A DNA stretch of 64,000 bases from an uncultured Clostridia bacterium (lineage in GTDB: Bacteria; Bacillota; Clostridia; Oscillospirales; Oscillospiraceae), in the NCBI GenBank assembly GCA_947170435.1, contig CAMVTO010000009.1:34814-98813 (forward strand). The letters run 5' to 3'. The translations under genes and the position numbers were made by a program. Every line of letters starts with the position of its first letter. Position 1 is the stretch's first letter. The notes beneath the pieces were generated by a model that was given only the letters and a program-made list of their open reading frames with translations, was not told where the DNA came from and searched no databases. Below are positions 1 through 8,140 of this stretch, in pieces.

Positions 1-1085
1 CCGTCGATCTCCGCTTCCGTCTCGAACGCCGAAACGCTGACGCGCACCGTCCCCGTCTCTGCCGTCCCGCCGCTGCGATGCGCCAGCGGCGCACAGTGCA
101 GGCCCGCGCGGACGGCGACGCCGCGCTTTGCCAGTGCCTCCGCCACGTCCTCGGGCGATTCTCCGTCCACGGTAAAGGACAGTACGCCAAGCTGTCGCCG
201 TTCCTCCGCCGCTGTGTATGGTGTGACGTCGCTCATGCGGGACAGTCCCTCCGCCGCGCGGCGGATCAACCGGCGCTCGTGGCGCAAAATGCGCTCCGGT
301 GTCTTCTCCCGCACGAAGCGCAGGCCCGCCTCCAATCCCGCGATGCCGGGAACGTTGTGCGTGCCCGCCTCCAGTCGATCGGGCAGGAAGTCCGGCATAT
401 CCTGCGCGAGCGACGCGCTGCCCGTGCCGCCCTCCATCAGCGGATTCGCCGCCGCGCCGCACAGCAGCAGGCCGGTGCCCTGCGGGCCGTAGAGACCCTT
501 GTGCCCCGGCATGGCAGCGAACGCCGCGCCCAATGCCGTCATGTCCAGCGGCAGCACGCCCGCGCTCTGCGATGCATCCACGATCAGCGGTATCCCAGCG
601 CGGCGGCACAGCCCCGCGATCTCCTCGATGGGCAGGGCGTAGCCGAACACGTTGGACGCGTCGGTACAGATCACGGCGTCCGCGCCGCGGCGCAGTGCTT
701 TCTGAAACGCACGCACGCAAGCGTCGTCGTCAAAGAGCGGCGCGGCGGCCACCGCCATCTCCGCGTGCAAGGCGTGGAGCGGACGCGTCACCGCGTTGTG
801 CTCCCAAGGCGAGACAATGGCGCGTCCGCCGGACGGCACAAGGCTCTTGATGGCAATGTTCAATCCATGCGTCGCGCTGGTGGTGAACACCACCTGCTCC
901 GGCGAGGAGACGCCGAAGGTCTCCGCTGCGAGGCTGCGGGTGCGGAACAGCAACTCCTCCGCCGCCCTCGCGCTCGCGTATCCGCCGCGCCCCGGCGAGC
1001 TCATGGTCTGCATCGCACGCAGCACTGCCGCGCGGACGCTTTGCGGCTTGCGGAACGTGGTCGCCGCGCTGTCGAGATAGATCAT
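1..1085 (-). CDS. Cysteine desulfurase-family class V aminotransferase (3' end beyond window)
   Basis: The frame is open from an ATG at 1085 to the window edge, so the C-terminus is missing; about 361 codons are visible. The protein opens MIYLDSAATT, typical of class V PLP enzymes. It carries the PLP-lysine context PGHKGLYGPQG and, near the end, GLHCAPLAH, whose Cys sits where NifS-like desulfurases carry the persulfide Cys. This matches the small-enzyme subgroup often annotated as 'cysteine desulfurase family protein'. Its start overlaps the stop of the DUF3343 gene by 4 bases (ATGA), so the two are probably translationally coupled. A role in sulfur or selenium transfer is known for the family. 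The substrate here is inferred. Confidence 0.88.
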   Translation of the reverse strand, partial: MIYLDSAATTFRKPQSVRAAVLRAMQTMSSPGRGGYASARAAEELLFRTRSLAAETFGVSSPEQVVFTTSATHGLNIAIKSLVPSGGRAIVSPWEHNAVTRPLHALHAEMAVAAAPLFDDDACVRAFQKALRRGADAVICTDASNVFGYALPIEEIAGLCRRAGIPLIVDASQSAGVLPLDMTALGAAFAAMPGHKGLYGPQGTGLLLCGAAANPLMEGGTGSASLAQDMPDFLPDRLEAGTHNVPGIAGLEAGLRFVREKTPERILRHERRLIRRAAEGLSRMSDVTPYTAAEERRQLGVLSFTVDGESPEDVAEALAKRGVAVRAGLHCAPLAHRSGGTAETGTVRVSVSAFETEAEID

Positions 1086-1333
1086 AGCGGCACCTCTTGC
1101 GTGCCGCTGCCCGTCACATGCAGCACCCGAACCGGGCGGATGCCCGCCGAACGCAGCCGCTCCGCGCAGCGGGGATACTGCCGTTCCGAAACCTGCAAAG
1201 TATAACCGCAGCCGCTCTTGGTCACACCGGTGCCGACCCTGCGGATTTTGGCGTTCACGCCGGTATGCTCCAACGCCTTCGCCATCTGCTGGACATGCGT
1301 AATGGATCGGGCGGTCAACAGATAATAGTCCAT
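1082..1333 (-). CDS. DUF3343 putative Se/S carrier-like small protein
   Basis: This 83-residue protein has the DUF3343 pattern: an N-terminal YYLLTARSITHVQQM segment, then a Gly/Cys segment (TKSGCGYTLQV) with a single central Cys. DUF3343 proteins commonly lie beside class V aminotransferases and are proposed Se/S carriers. That arrangement is seen here, with a 4-base overlap into the desulfurase-like gene. The start ATG is preceded by AAGGAGGG with good spacing. Persulfide carriage through the lone conserved Cys is an inference. Confidence 0.82.
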   Translation of the reverse strand: MDYYLLTARSITHVQQMAKALEHTGVNAKIRRVGTGVTKSGCGYTLQVSERQYPRCAERLRSAGIRPVRVLHVTGSGTQEVPL

Positions 1334-1386
1334 AGGATTCCCTCCTTACCGCATCTTATGAACGCGGCGCGGCGGGCGTGAAAAAA

Positions 1387-1402
1387 GAGGGCCGAAGCCC
1401 TC
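1387..1402 (-). terminator. Intrinsic terminator after ispF
   Basis: On the minus strand a GAGGGC/GCCCTC stem with a TTCG loop is followed directly by six T residues. This is a classic UUCG-tetraloop terminator just after the ispF stop codon. Confidence 0.9.
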
Positions 1403-1407
1403 CTCAA

Positions 1408-1896
1408 TTATGATTCCGCTTTCTCGATCAGCGCCACAGCGTGTGCTGCAATGCCCTTTCCCTCGCCGGTGAAGCCGAGCCCCTCCTCGGTGGTCGCCTT
1501 GACGCTGACGCAGTCGCGGCTGATGCCGAGTCCCTCGGCAATGCGGCGGCGCATCTCCTCAATGTAGGGCGCGAGCTTCGGCTTCTGCGCCAGCACCGTC
1601 GCGTCGATGTTCACAATGGCATAGCCAGCGTGTTTCAAGATACCGCCCACAGACTTGAGCAGCACCATGCTGGACACACCCGCGTAGGCAGGGTCATTGT
1701 CCGGGAAATGCTGCCCGATATCGCCCAGCGCTGCCGCGCCCAGCAGCGCGTCCATGATCGCGTGGAGCAGCACGTCGGCGTCCGAGTGTCCGTCCAGTCC
1801 CTTTTCATAGGGTACCGCCAATCCGCCGAGGATCAGCGGCCGATTCTCAACCAGCCGATGCACGTCATAGCCATGCCCGATTCTCAGATTCGTCAT
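1408..1896 (-). CDS. ispF: 2-C-methyl-D-erythritol 2,4-cyclodiphosphate synthase
   Basis: IspF makes ME-cPP from CDP-ME 2-phosphate in the MEP isoprenoid pathway. The 162-residue length is normal for the family. The metal site is visible: GYDVHRL supplies D11 and H13, and [11 protein letters not shown] supplies H45. The [10 protein letters not shown] and [12 protein letters not shown] motifs are also present. It follows ispD on the same strand, but a hairpin with a T-run lies between them, so ispF may depend on readthrough. A terminator follows the stop. Confidence 0.97.
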   Translation of the reverse strand: MTNLRIGHGYDVHRLVENRPLILGGLAVPYEKGLDGHSDADVLLHAIMDALLGAAALGDIGQHFPDNDPAYAGVSSMVLLKSVGGILKHAGYAIVNIDATVLAQKPKLAPYIEEMRRRIAEGLGISRDCVSVKATTEEGLGFTGEGKGIAAHAVALIEKAES

Positions 1897-1920
1897 TTGT
1901 TTTTCCTCCCAACACGGAAA

Positions 1921-1942
1921 AAGAGAGGATCAGTCCTCTCTT
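1921..1942 (-). terminator. Terminator hairpin with the ispD stop codon in its loop
   Basis: A 9-bp perfect stem (AAGAGAGGA/TCCTCTCTT on the minus strand) encloses the loop CTGA, which contains the ispD stop TGA (1930-1932). A run of T follows. The 5' arm encodes the last codons of ispD. Partial termination before ispF is likely. Confidence 0.75.
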
Positions 1943-2658
1943 TTCGTGAGAATTGCCTCCGCCAGCACAAGGTCCAGCGGGGTAGTGATCTTGATGTTCT
2001 CCTCCAGCCCAGGAACCAGGAAGATCTCCTTGCCCAAGCGTTCCACAGCGGAGCAATCGTCGGTCAGCGCCGCGCCCGCGTCCACCGCGGATTGGAGCGC
2101 CGCGCGCAGCAACTGCGCGTCGAACACCTGCGGCGTCTGCACCGCAAAAAGCAACGAACGGTCAGGCGTTTCGCGCACAATACCGTCCACCGCCACCTTG
2201 ATCGTGTCCTTGACCGGGATCGCGGGAGCCGCGGCAAAATGCAGCCGCGCCGCTTCGATCACGCTGTCGATCAGTTCCGGCGTCACAAACGGCCTCGCGC
2301 CGTCCTGCACTGCCAGCAAATCCGCGTTTTCGTTCGCTTCGATCGCCGCGCGAAGCACGGATTCCTCCCGCGTCTTGCCGCCGGCAACGATCTTCACGGG
2401 TTTTTGTATCCCCCAGACCTTGCACAGCTCCGCGATCTTCACCAGATCCTCCTCGCGGGTGGCGATGACGATCTCGTTCACGCCCGCCGCGGCGTCCACA
2501 GCTTGCAGCGTGTGCGCCAGAACAGGCTTACCGCCCAGCGGCAGCAGGAGCTTGTTCTCCCCCGCCATGCGCTGCGATGAGCCCGCCGCAGCGATCAGCG
2601 CCGAGCAGTATGGGTGCGCGGGGCGATGGTTGGGAAAGAGTTTTTGCCAGAGCTTCAT
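1930..2658 (-). CDS. ispD: 2-C-methyl-D-erythritol 4-phosphate cytidylyltransferase
   Basis: IspD transfers CMP to MEP. This 242-residue protein has the nucleotidyltransferase signature ALIAAAGSSQRM with the downstream Lys (NKLLLPLGGKPVL). It also has VQDGARPF and the TDDCSAVE segment typical of IspD. About 16 extra residues precede the usual N-terminus. It sits directly upstream of ispF, the standard pairing, and downstream of carD with a 13-base gap. The stop codon lies in the loop of a terminator-like hairpin. Confidence 0.96.
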   Translation of the reverse strand: MKLWQKLFPNHRPAHPYCSALIAAAGSSQRMAGENKLLLPLGGKPVLAHTLQAVDAAAGVNEIVIATREEDLVKIAELCKVWGIQKPVKIVAGGKTREESVLRAAIEANENADLLAVQDGARPFVTPELIDSVIEAARLHFAAAPAIPVKDTIKVAVDGIVRETPDRSLLFAVQTPQVFDAQLLRAALQSAVDAGAALTDDCSAVERLGKEIFLVPGLEENIKITTPLDLVLAEAILTKRED

Positions 2659-2671
2659 GGGCGCTCTCCTT

Positions 2672-3157
2672 TTATTCCTTGCTCAACATAACGCTGTTCA
2701 CGCGCGCCTCCGCATCGGGATACGCAACGCTCTCTGCCAGCACGATCTCCGAAATCAGAATCTGCTTGGCACTGTGGAGCATCTTGCGTTCGCCGTTGGA
2801 GAGTCCACGCTCATTGTCGCGGTGCATGAGCGCCTTGATGACACCGGCAACCTCCAGCAGATCGCCGCTCTTGATGCGCTCCATGTTCTCGCGATAACGA
2901 TGATTCCAGTTGGCGGTCATGTCCACGCTCAGGTGCGGGATCTTCTCGATTACAGCCTCAATGGCCTCCGCGGGGGAAATATCCCGGATGCCGATCATTG
3001 CGCTGTTCTCCACCGGGATTTTCAAGGTCAGTCCGGAAATGGGCATCTTGAACACATAGAAGGAAATCCGTTTTCCGCTGATCTTCTCTTCCACGATGCT
3101 GTCGATCACGCCGGCACCATGCATCGGATGCACGATCTTGTCACCGATCTGGTACAT
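2672..3157 (-). CDS. CarD-family transcriptional regulator
   Basis: The 161-residue protein starts MYQIGDKIVHPMHGAGV, the N-terminal Tudor-like RNA-polymerase-interaction domain of CarD/CdnL proteins. A helical DNA-binding C-terminal half follows. Family members bind the RNA polymerase beta subunit and stabilise open complexes. I chose the ATG at 3157 because AGGGAGG lies 11 bases upstream; a GTG four codons earlier overlaps that ribosome site. A promoter lies at 3248-3276. A 30-codon open frame with its own ribosome site (3141-3233) runs across the carD start. CarD next to ispD is a common Clostridia arrangement. Confidence 0.93.
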   Translation of the reverse strand: MYQIGDKIVHPMHGAGVIDSIVEEKISGKRISFYVFKMPISGLTLKIPVENSAMIGIRDISPAEAIEAVIEKIPHLSVDMTANWNHRYRENMERIKSGDLLEVAGVIKALMHRDNERGLSNGERKMLHSAKQILISEIVLAESVAYPDAEARVNSVMLSKE

Positions 3158-3233
3158 GCTGCTGCCCACCTCCCTTCTGACAGAATGCGCGATGCACTAC
3201 GTCTGAAATCGGGAAAATGCCATACTTAGGCAT
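3141..3233 (-). CDS. Possible upstream ORF overlapping the carD start
   Basis: A 30-codon frame starts at ATG 3233, preceded by AGGGGAG at a short spacing. It ends with TGA at 3141-3143, 17 bases inside carD in another frame. Its start lies soon after the predicted promoter, so ribosomes would reach it first and terminate just past the carD start. The peptide (MPKYGIFPISDVV...) is not one I recognise. It may be a regulatory leader or chance. Confidence 0.3.
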   Translation of the reverse strand: MPKYGIFPISDVVHRAFCQKGGGQQHVPDR

Positions 3234-3247
3234 ACGCTCCCCTAAAT

Positions 3248-3276
3248 AGTATAACGGATTTTCCCAGTTTTTGCAA
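3248..3276 (-). promoter_or_regulatory. Sigma-A-type promoter for carD-ispD
   Basis: On the minus strand TTGCAA, a 17-base spacer and TATACT lie about 90 bases upstream of the carD start. Confidence 0.75.
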
Positions 3277-3306
3277 GCCGTAATTTGCGGGCATTTGCAC
3301 AAAAAA

Positions 3307-3332
3307 GGCGGATATCCTTTGTGATATCCGCC
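3307..3332 (-). terminator. Terminator after the CoA-transferase gene
   Basis: A 10-bp perfect stem (GGCGGATATC/GATATCCGCC) with a 6-base loop is followed by six T residues on the minus strand, 20 bases past the stop. Confidence 0.92.
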
Positions 3333-3353
3333 CTTCCACAGCAGCAAAAATTT

Positions 3354-4694
3354 TTACTTGTTGCTCTTGCGCCAGATGCCCATCTTCTCCGCCGAAGCGA
3401 TCAGCTCCTCGCGGAAGTCGGGGTGCGCAATGGAAATGAGCGCCTCCGCCCGCTCCCAGGTCGACAGGCCCTTGAGGTTGACCATGCCGTACTCGGTAAC
3501 GATGTATTGCGTGCAGGAGCGCGGATCGGTGGCGATGGAGCCGGGGGTCAGCGTGGGGACGATGCGGCTCTTGACCGTGCCGTCCTTGCCTTTGACGGTG
3601 GAGGACATGCAAATGAAGCTCTTGCCGCCGTTGGAGAGGTACGCACCCATGCAGAAATCCAGCTGTCCACCGGTGCCGGAAATGTGCTTGATGCCCGCAG
3701 ACTCAGCGTTGACCTGGCCGTAGAGGTCGCAGTCGATGGCGTTGTTGATGGAGATGAAGTTGTCGATCTGCGCGATGACGCGCACGTCGTTGGTGTAATC
3801 CACCGGCGCCGCCATAACGTCGGGGTTGCGATCCATGTAGTCGTACATCTTTTGCGTGCCCGCGGCGAAAGCGTAGACCTGCCGACCTTTGTCGATCGCC
3901 TTGTTCTTGCCGGTGATCTTGCCCGCCAGCGCGAGATCCACAAAGCCGTCGACGTACATCTCAGTGTGCGCGGAGAGATCCTTCAAATCAGAGGTTGCAA
4001 GTACGGAGCCGATGGTGTTCGGCATACCGCCAATGCCCAACTGCAGGCACGCGCCGTTGGGGATCTCAGGCACAACGAGGTTGGCAACCGCCATATCCAC
4101 CGGAGTCGGGTCGGCGGCGGGAGGCAGCGCACCCACGGGCGGATTCTCGCCCTCGACGACGTAATCCACGTCCTTGATATTGATCTCGGTACCGGTGAGG
4201 CCAAAGACCCAGGGCTGGTTTTTATTGACCTCGACAATGATTTTCTTCGCATTCGCGAGCATATCCGCGAGGTGGGACGCACCGAGCGCGAAGCTGAAGT
4301 TGCCGTGGTTATCCATGGGCGTGACCTGGATCATAGCGACGTCCACCTTGGCGTTTCCGTCACGGTAGAAGCGCGGCAGCTCACTGTAGCGCATGGGCGA
4401 AAAGAAGCCCTTGCCGGCACTGATGATCTTGCGGTCGACGCCGGTGCAGTGCCAGGAGTGCCAGATGAAGTGACCCTCACCGTTCTCCGCCTCGGCGACG
4501 GCGGGCATCCACAGCGTCACACCGCCGCGAAACTTGACGTCGTGCAGCTCGTTCACGCGCTTGGCAAGCGCCTTGTCCAGCGTATAGGGATGGTTGGTAC
4601 ACCAGCCGTAGTCCACCCAGTCGCCGGACTGGACGACCTTGACCGCCTCGTCGGCGGTGGTCAGCTTCTGCTGATAAAGGGCAGCATAGTCCAT
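3354..4694 (-). CDS. Acetyl-CoA hydrolase/transferase family: butyryl-CoA (or 4-hydroxybutyrate):acetate CoA-transferase
   Basis: The 446-residue enzyme belongs to the butyryl-CoA:acetate / 4-hydroxybutyrate CoA-transferase group. These move CoA between butyryl-CoA and acetate, the last step of butyrate formation in many gut Clostridia. Visible signatures are the Glu-containing HTEMYVDG, which aligns with the catalytic Glu of the 4-hydroxybutyrate enzyme. GIGGMPN, DLYGQVN and [11 protein letters not shown] are also present. The ATG at 4694 has AGGAGG 9 bases upstream; an earlier start is in the promoter region. It is a single gene with its own promoter and terminator. The exact acyl substrate cannot be read from sequence alone. 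Confidence 0.9.
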   Translation of the reverse strand: MDYAALYQQKLTTADEAVKVVQSGDWVDYGWCTNHPYTLDKALAKRVNELHDVKFRGGVTLWMPAVAEAENGEGHFIWHSWHCTGVDRKIISAGKGFFSPMRYSELPRFYRDGNAKVDVAMIQVTPMDNHGNFSFALGASHLADMLANAKKIIVEVNKNQPWVFGLTGTEINIKDVDYVVEGENPPVGALPPAADPTPVDMAVANLVVPEIPNGACLQLGIGGMPNTIGSVLATSDLKDLSAHTEMYVDGFVDLALAGKITGKNKAIDKGRQVYAFAAGTQKMYDYMDRNPDVMAAPVDYTNDVRVIAQIDNFISINNAIDCDLYGQVNAESAGIKHISGTGGQLDFCMGAYLSNGGKSFICMSSTVKGKDGTVKSRIVPTLTPGSIATDPRSCTQYIVTEYGMVNLKGLSTWERAEALISIAHPDFREELIASAEKMGIWRKSNK

Positions 4695-4731
4695 AACAAT
4701 GATCCTCCTGTATGTCAAATTCAAATCAAGT

Positions 4732-4773
4732 CACGATTCGTGAAAAGTATAACACACAGCGCGGTGCCTGCAA
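4732..4773 (-). promoter_or_regulatory. Promoter and operator-like palindrome of the CoA-transferase gene
   Basis: TTGCAG (4768-4773), a 16-base spacer and TATACT (4746-4751) form a promoter on the minus strand. An 11-base palindrome CACGAATCGTG (4732-4742) lies at the expected transcription start, where a repressor could act. Confidence 0.6.
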
Positions 4774-4795
4774 AGAACTTTTTTCCCAAATGGGC

Positions 4796-4826
4796 AAAAA
4801 AGAGGACAGGCACATGCCTGCCCTCT
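4796..4826 (-). terminator. Terminator after ispH-rpsA fusion
   Basis: A stem AGAGGGCAGGC pairs with GCCTGTCCTCT, with one internal mismatch and a 4-base loop, then TTTTTT on the minus strand. It lies 14 bases after the stop. Confidence 0.85.
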
Positions 4827-4840
4827 TTCATGATTCGGAA

Positions 4841-6796
4841 TTACTCCTCGTCCTCGGCCTCTTCTTCAGCAGCGGGGGTGAGGATCGCGCGGATGCTGAG
4901 GGAAATCTTCTGCTTTTCCTCGTCAACAGCAGTGATCTTTGCCTCGACGGTCTCGCCCTCGGAGAGCACGTCACCGGGCTTCTCAATGCGGCGATCCGCG
5001 ATCTGGGAGATGTGGATCAGGCCGTCCACGCCGGGCACGACCTCGGCGAACGCGCCGAAAGTCATCAGCTTGACGATGCGCACCTTGGCCACGTCGCCGA
5101 CCTTGTAGGTCTTCATGAACACATCCCAGGGATTCTGGGTGCGATCCTTGACGCCGAGGGAGATCTTGTGCTTCTCCGCGTCGAAGGAGATGACGTACAC
5201 ATCCAGATGGTCGCCGACTTTGACGACCTCAGAGGGGTGCTTGATGCGGCTCCAGCTCAGCTCGCTGATATGAACCATGCCGTCCACGCCGCCGATGTCG
5301 ACGAACACGCCGTAGCTGGTCATGGACTTCACGACACCGTCATAGTGCTTGCCGACCTCGATGTTGTCCCAAACTTCCTTCTGCGCCGCCTGACGCGCCT
5401 CGCTGAGCACGCTGCGGATGGAGCCCACCACGCGGCGGCGGGCACGGTTGACCTCGGTGACGCGGAGCTGCACGCTCTGCTTGACCATGGTGCTGAGATC
5501 CGCATCGCGGGGCTGGCCGCTCTGGGACGCAGGAACAAAGACACGCACGCCCTTGACGGAAACCACGATACCGCCCTTGTTGACTTCGGACACAGTACCG
5601 GTGAGAACGGTCTTATCCTCGACGGCCTTCTCGATGTCCTCCCAGACCTTGACGGCGTCCAGACGCTTCTTGGAGAGTGTTGCATAACCTTCCACGTCGT
5701 TCACGCGGACAATGTAGGTCTCGATCTCATCGCCGACATGGACAATGTCCTCGACCTTGGCGTCGGGATCGGCGCTCAGCTCGGAGATGGGGATGTAGCC
5801 TGCCTGCTTGCAGCCGAGGTCGACCTGAATTTCGGTCGCACCGATGGCAGTGACGACGCCGGTGACCTTATCGCCGGTGTTGAGAGTCTTGAAGGACTTC
5901 TCCAGCATCTCCTCGAAGGACTCGCCCTCGGCCGCTTTGGTTTCGTTCTTGATTTCTTCCGTCATGGTTGCATAAACCTCCTTAATGATGCTCGCAGGCG
6001 TTGATGCGCCGGCGGTAAGTCCCGCAGTGATGCAACCAAAAAAGACGTCCGGCGAGAGCTCGTCCGCCGTCTCGATCTGAACGACGCGTGGACAAGCCTC
6101 TTTGCAAATCTCTGTCAAATGTCTCGTGTTAGCGCTTTTGCGGTCTCCGACTACCACCATCACGTCAACCTCGGCCGCAATTTTCGCCGCTTCAAGTTGA
6201 CGCTTCTGCGTAGCTCCGCATATTGTATCACAAACTTTTACGTTTGTACACTCTTTTTTTAGAAAAAATAAACAATTCTCCCACACGGATCGGATGCAGG
6301 TGGTCTGCGCCACCGCAAGCACCGGCCGATGTGGATCAAAATCCCCGCTTTGCAGCAATTTTTCGACACTTTCAGGGGATTCGCAGACTGCCGCGCCGCG
6401 GCATCGGCTGGCGATCGCCATCACCTCCGGGTGGTTCGGCTCGCCGACAATGACGACCTGCGTGCCGTCGCGCTCCGCCTGCTCCACGAGCTGCTGCGTG
6501 CGGCGCACGTTGGGGCATGTGGCGTCCACGATTTCCGCGCCGCGCGATGCAAGCGCCTCCATGACCTCCCGACGCTCTCCGTGGGAGCGGATCAGCACCG
6601 CCTCCCCGGGCTTTCCCTCGTCGGGTGAATCAATCTGCCGCATACCGAGGGCGGCAAGCTCCGCGATGACGTTATCGTTGTGGATGATGCTGCCAAGCAT
6701 CGCGCCGCCGCGCGCACGAGCGGTCTCCTCCGCCAGCTCCACGGCGCGCCGGACACCGTAACAAAAACCGGCCGACTGTGCCAGAATAACTTTCAT
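4841..6796 (-). CDS. ispH: Bifunctional IspH - ribosomal protein S1 fusion
   Basis: The 651-residue fusion joins two proteins. Residues 1-283 are IspH (HMBPP reductase), the [4Fe-4S] enzyme ending the MEP pathway. Its cluster Cys appear in GFCYGV, DATCPNVRR and CDTICGATQKRQ. Residues ~298-630 hold four S1 RNA-binding domains. The C-terminus is acidic. This fusion is established in many Clostridia, so it is not a sequencing artefact. The start overlaps the plsC stop by 4 bases, and the gene lies in a cmk-plsC-ispH operon with a terminator behind it. The S1 part likely acts in translation initiation. Confidence 0.96.
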   Translation of the reverse strand: MKVILAQSAGFCYGVRRAVELAEETARARGGAMLGSIIHNDNVIAELAALGMRQIDSPDEGKPGEAVLIRSHGERREVMEALASRGAEIVDATCPNVRRTQQLVEQAERDGTQVVIVGEPNHPEVMAIASRCRGAAVCESPESVEKLLQSGDFDPHRPVLAVAQTTCIRSVWENCLFFLKKECTNVKVCDTICGATQKRQLEAAKIAAEVDVMVVVGDRKSANTRHLTEICKEACPRVVQIETADELSPDVFFGCITAGLTAGASTPASIIKEVYATMTEEIKNETKAAEGESFEEMLEKSFKTLNTGDKVTGVVTAIGATEIQVDLGCKQAGYIPISELSADPDAKVEDIVHVGDEIETYIVRVNDVEGYATLSKKRLDAVKVWEDIEKAVEDKTVLTGTVSEVNKGGIVVSVKGVRVFVPASQSGQPRDADLSTMVKQSVQLRVTEVNRARRRVVGSIRSVLSEARQAAQKEVWDNIEVGKHYDGVVKSMTSYGVFVDIGGVDGMVHISELSWSRIKHPSEVVKVGDHLDVYVISFDAEKHKISLGVKDRTQNPWDVFMKTYKVGDVAKVRIVKLMTFGAFAEVVPGVDGLIHISQIADRRIEKPGDVLSEGETVEAKITAVDEEKQKISLSIRAILTPAAEEEAEDEE

Positions 6797-7404
6797 TGCT
6801 TTTCAAACTCCCGTCCCAAATCGTAAGCGCGGCGCACGATCTCATCGGCATAGGCCTGGTACTCCTCCGCCGTGCCGTGGCGTGAGGCGGTCTTCGGCTC
6901 ATAGGGCTTACCGAAAACGATGTGCGTCCTGCGGAACAGCTTGTTCGGTTTGCCGACGTACACCGGCAGCAGCGGTGCGCCGGTACGCATGGCGATCATC
7001 ACCACGCCGCCCTTGGGCCGCACCTCGCCCTCGCGCTTCACGCGCGTTCCCTCAGGAAACACCATCAGATGCTCACCGTCGCGAATGGTCTTGATGGCGG
7101 TCTTGACCGCGCTTAAGTCGCTGTGTCCGCGATCCACGCCGAAAGCGCCCAGTTTGCCGAGAAACCCTCCCAGCAGCGGTGTGTCCATCAGTTCCTTTTT
7201 CGCCATGATGCGTACGCCCACGTCCCTGGGTAGCGCAACACGCATGAGGATCGGATCGACGGCGTGGGCATGATTGCCGCACAGCACCACCGGCTGATCC
7301 GCCGGCACATTCTCCGCGCCGCGCACATCAAAGGGGTAGATCAAGTGAAGCACCGGCGTGGCAAGGGTATAGACCACGCGCAAAAACCTTGTCGATTCCT
7401 TCAT
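6793..7404 (-). CDS. plsC: 1-acyl-sn-glycerol-3-phosphate acyltransferase
   Basis: The 203-residue PlsC-type enzyme acylates lysophosphatidic acid in membrane lipid synthesis. The catalytic HX4D box is NHAHAVD (H45-D50). The phosphate-binding FPEGTR motif lies near residue 120. A hydrophobic N-terminal stretch fits membrane association. It overlaps cmk upstream and ispH downstream by 4 bases each. The cmk-plsC-ispH/S1 order is typical of Clostridia. Confidence 0.95.
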   Translation of the reverse strand: MKESTRFLRVVYTLATPVLHLIYPFDVRGAENVPADQPVVLCGNHAHAVDPILMRVALPRDVGVRIMAKKELMDTPLLGGFLGKLGAFGVDRGHSDLSAVKTAIKTIRDGEHLMVFPEGTRVKREGEVRPKGGVVMIAMRTGAPLLPVYVGKPNKLFRRTHIVFGKPYEPKTASRHGTAEEYQAYADEIVRRAYDLGREFEKQ

Positions 7405-8084
7405 GCGTTCACGCTCTCCCGGATGGTTTTGAGGAGCAATGCCTTGCTCTGCTCAAAGTCCAGCTCAGAAGTATCCACCAGCGCCGCGTCCTCCGCCTGT
7501 CTGAGCGGAGCGATCGCACGGTGGGAATCGTTGTAGTCGCGCTGCTCGATCTCGGCGAGCACCTCATCGTAGGGCTTGGGCGTGCCGCGCTGCTCCAGCT
7601 CCAGGCAGCGACGCTTCGCGCGCACCGCCGACGACGCTGTGAGGAAAATCTTCACCTCCGCGTCCGGCAATACCACGGTGCCGATGTCGCGGCCGTCCAT
7701 GATGACGCTCTGCTCGCGGGCAAATTTGCGCTGCGTCTCCAGCAGGTACGCGCGCACCGGCGGCAGCGCCGACACAGCGCTTGCGTACATGGAGATTTCC
7801 GGCAGGCGGATAGCGTCGGTCACGTCTTCACCGTTCAATGACATGCGCTGCAAACCGTCCGCACCGTGCTTGATGCCGATGTCCAGCTCCGGCAGCATGG
7901 CCATGACCGCCGCTTCGTCCTTGGGGTCGATGCCCCGACGCTGCGCGGCGACGCCGATAACGCGGTAGATCGCGCCGGTATCAACGTACATGATGTGCAG
8001 TTCCCGGGCAACCGCTTTCGCCAGCGTGCTTTTGCCCGCGCCGGACGGCCCGTCCACCGCCACAGCATAACGCTTTTGTTCCAT
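7401..8084 (-). CDS. cmk: Cytidylate kinase
   Basis: CMP/dCMP kinase of 227 residues. The P-loop GPSGAGKST lies near the N-terminus. The MYVDTGAIYRV and VIMDGRDIGTVVLPDA motifs are diagnostic of Cmk. The start has AGGAGA upstream. A strong palindromic terminator (8104-8140) lies only 20 bases upstream of the start, leaving no room for a separate promoter between. Transcription must come from inside the preceding flavoprotein gene or from readthrough. Confidence 0.96.
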   Translation of the reverse strand: MEQKRYAVAVDGPSGAGKSTLAKAVARELHIMYVDTGAIYRVIGVAAQRRGIDPKDEAAVMAMLPELDIGIKHGADGLQRMSLNGEDVTDAIRLPEISMYASAVSALPPVRAYLLETQRKFAREQSVIMDGRDIGTVVLPDAEVKIFLTASSAVRAKRRCLELEQRGTPKPYDEVLAEIEQRDYNDSHRAIAPLRQAEDAALVDTSELDFEQSKALLLKTIRESVNA

Positions 8085-8103
8085 TCTACTTCTCTCCTAT
8101 TCT

Positions 8104-8140
8104 GACTCCAAAAAAGAGGCTACGCCTCTTTTTTGGAGTC
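8104..8140. terminator. Perfect 17-bp palindromic terminator containing a stop codon
   Basis: The 37-base palindrome has two perfect 17-base arms and a 3-base loop, with T6 in one arm and A6 in the other, so it can act in both directions. The TAG of the upstream flavoprotein gene (8120-8122) lies at the loop, and the 5' arm encodes its last residues. Confidence 0.85.

Noticed and set aside
78..1205. 375-codon plus-strand open frame
   Set aside because: It is antisense to the desulfurase-like gene, which has a full PLP-enzyme motif set.
3285..5108. 607-codon plus-strand open frame
   Set aside because: It crosses the CoA-transferase gene and two hairpins on the opposite strand, and its sequence has no family features.
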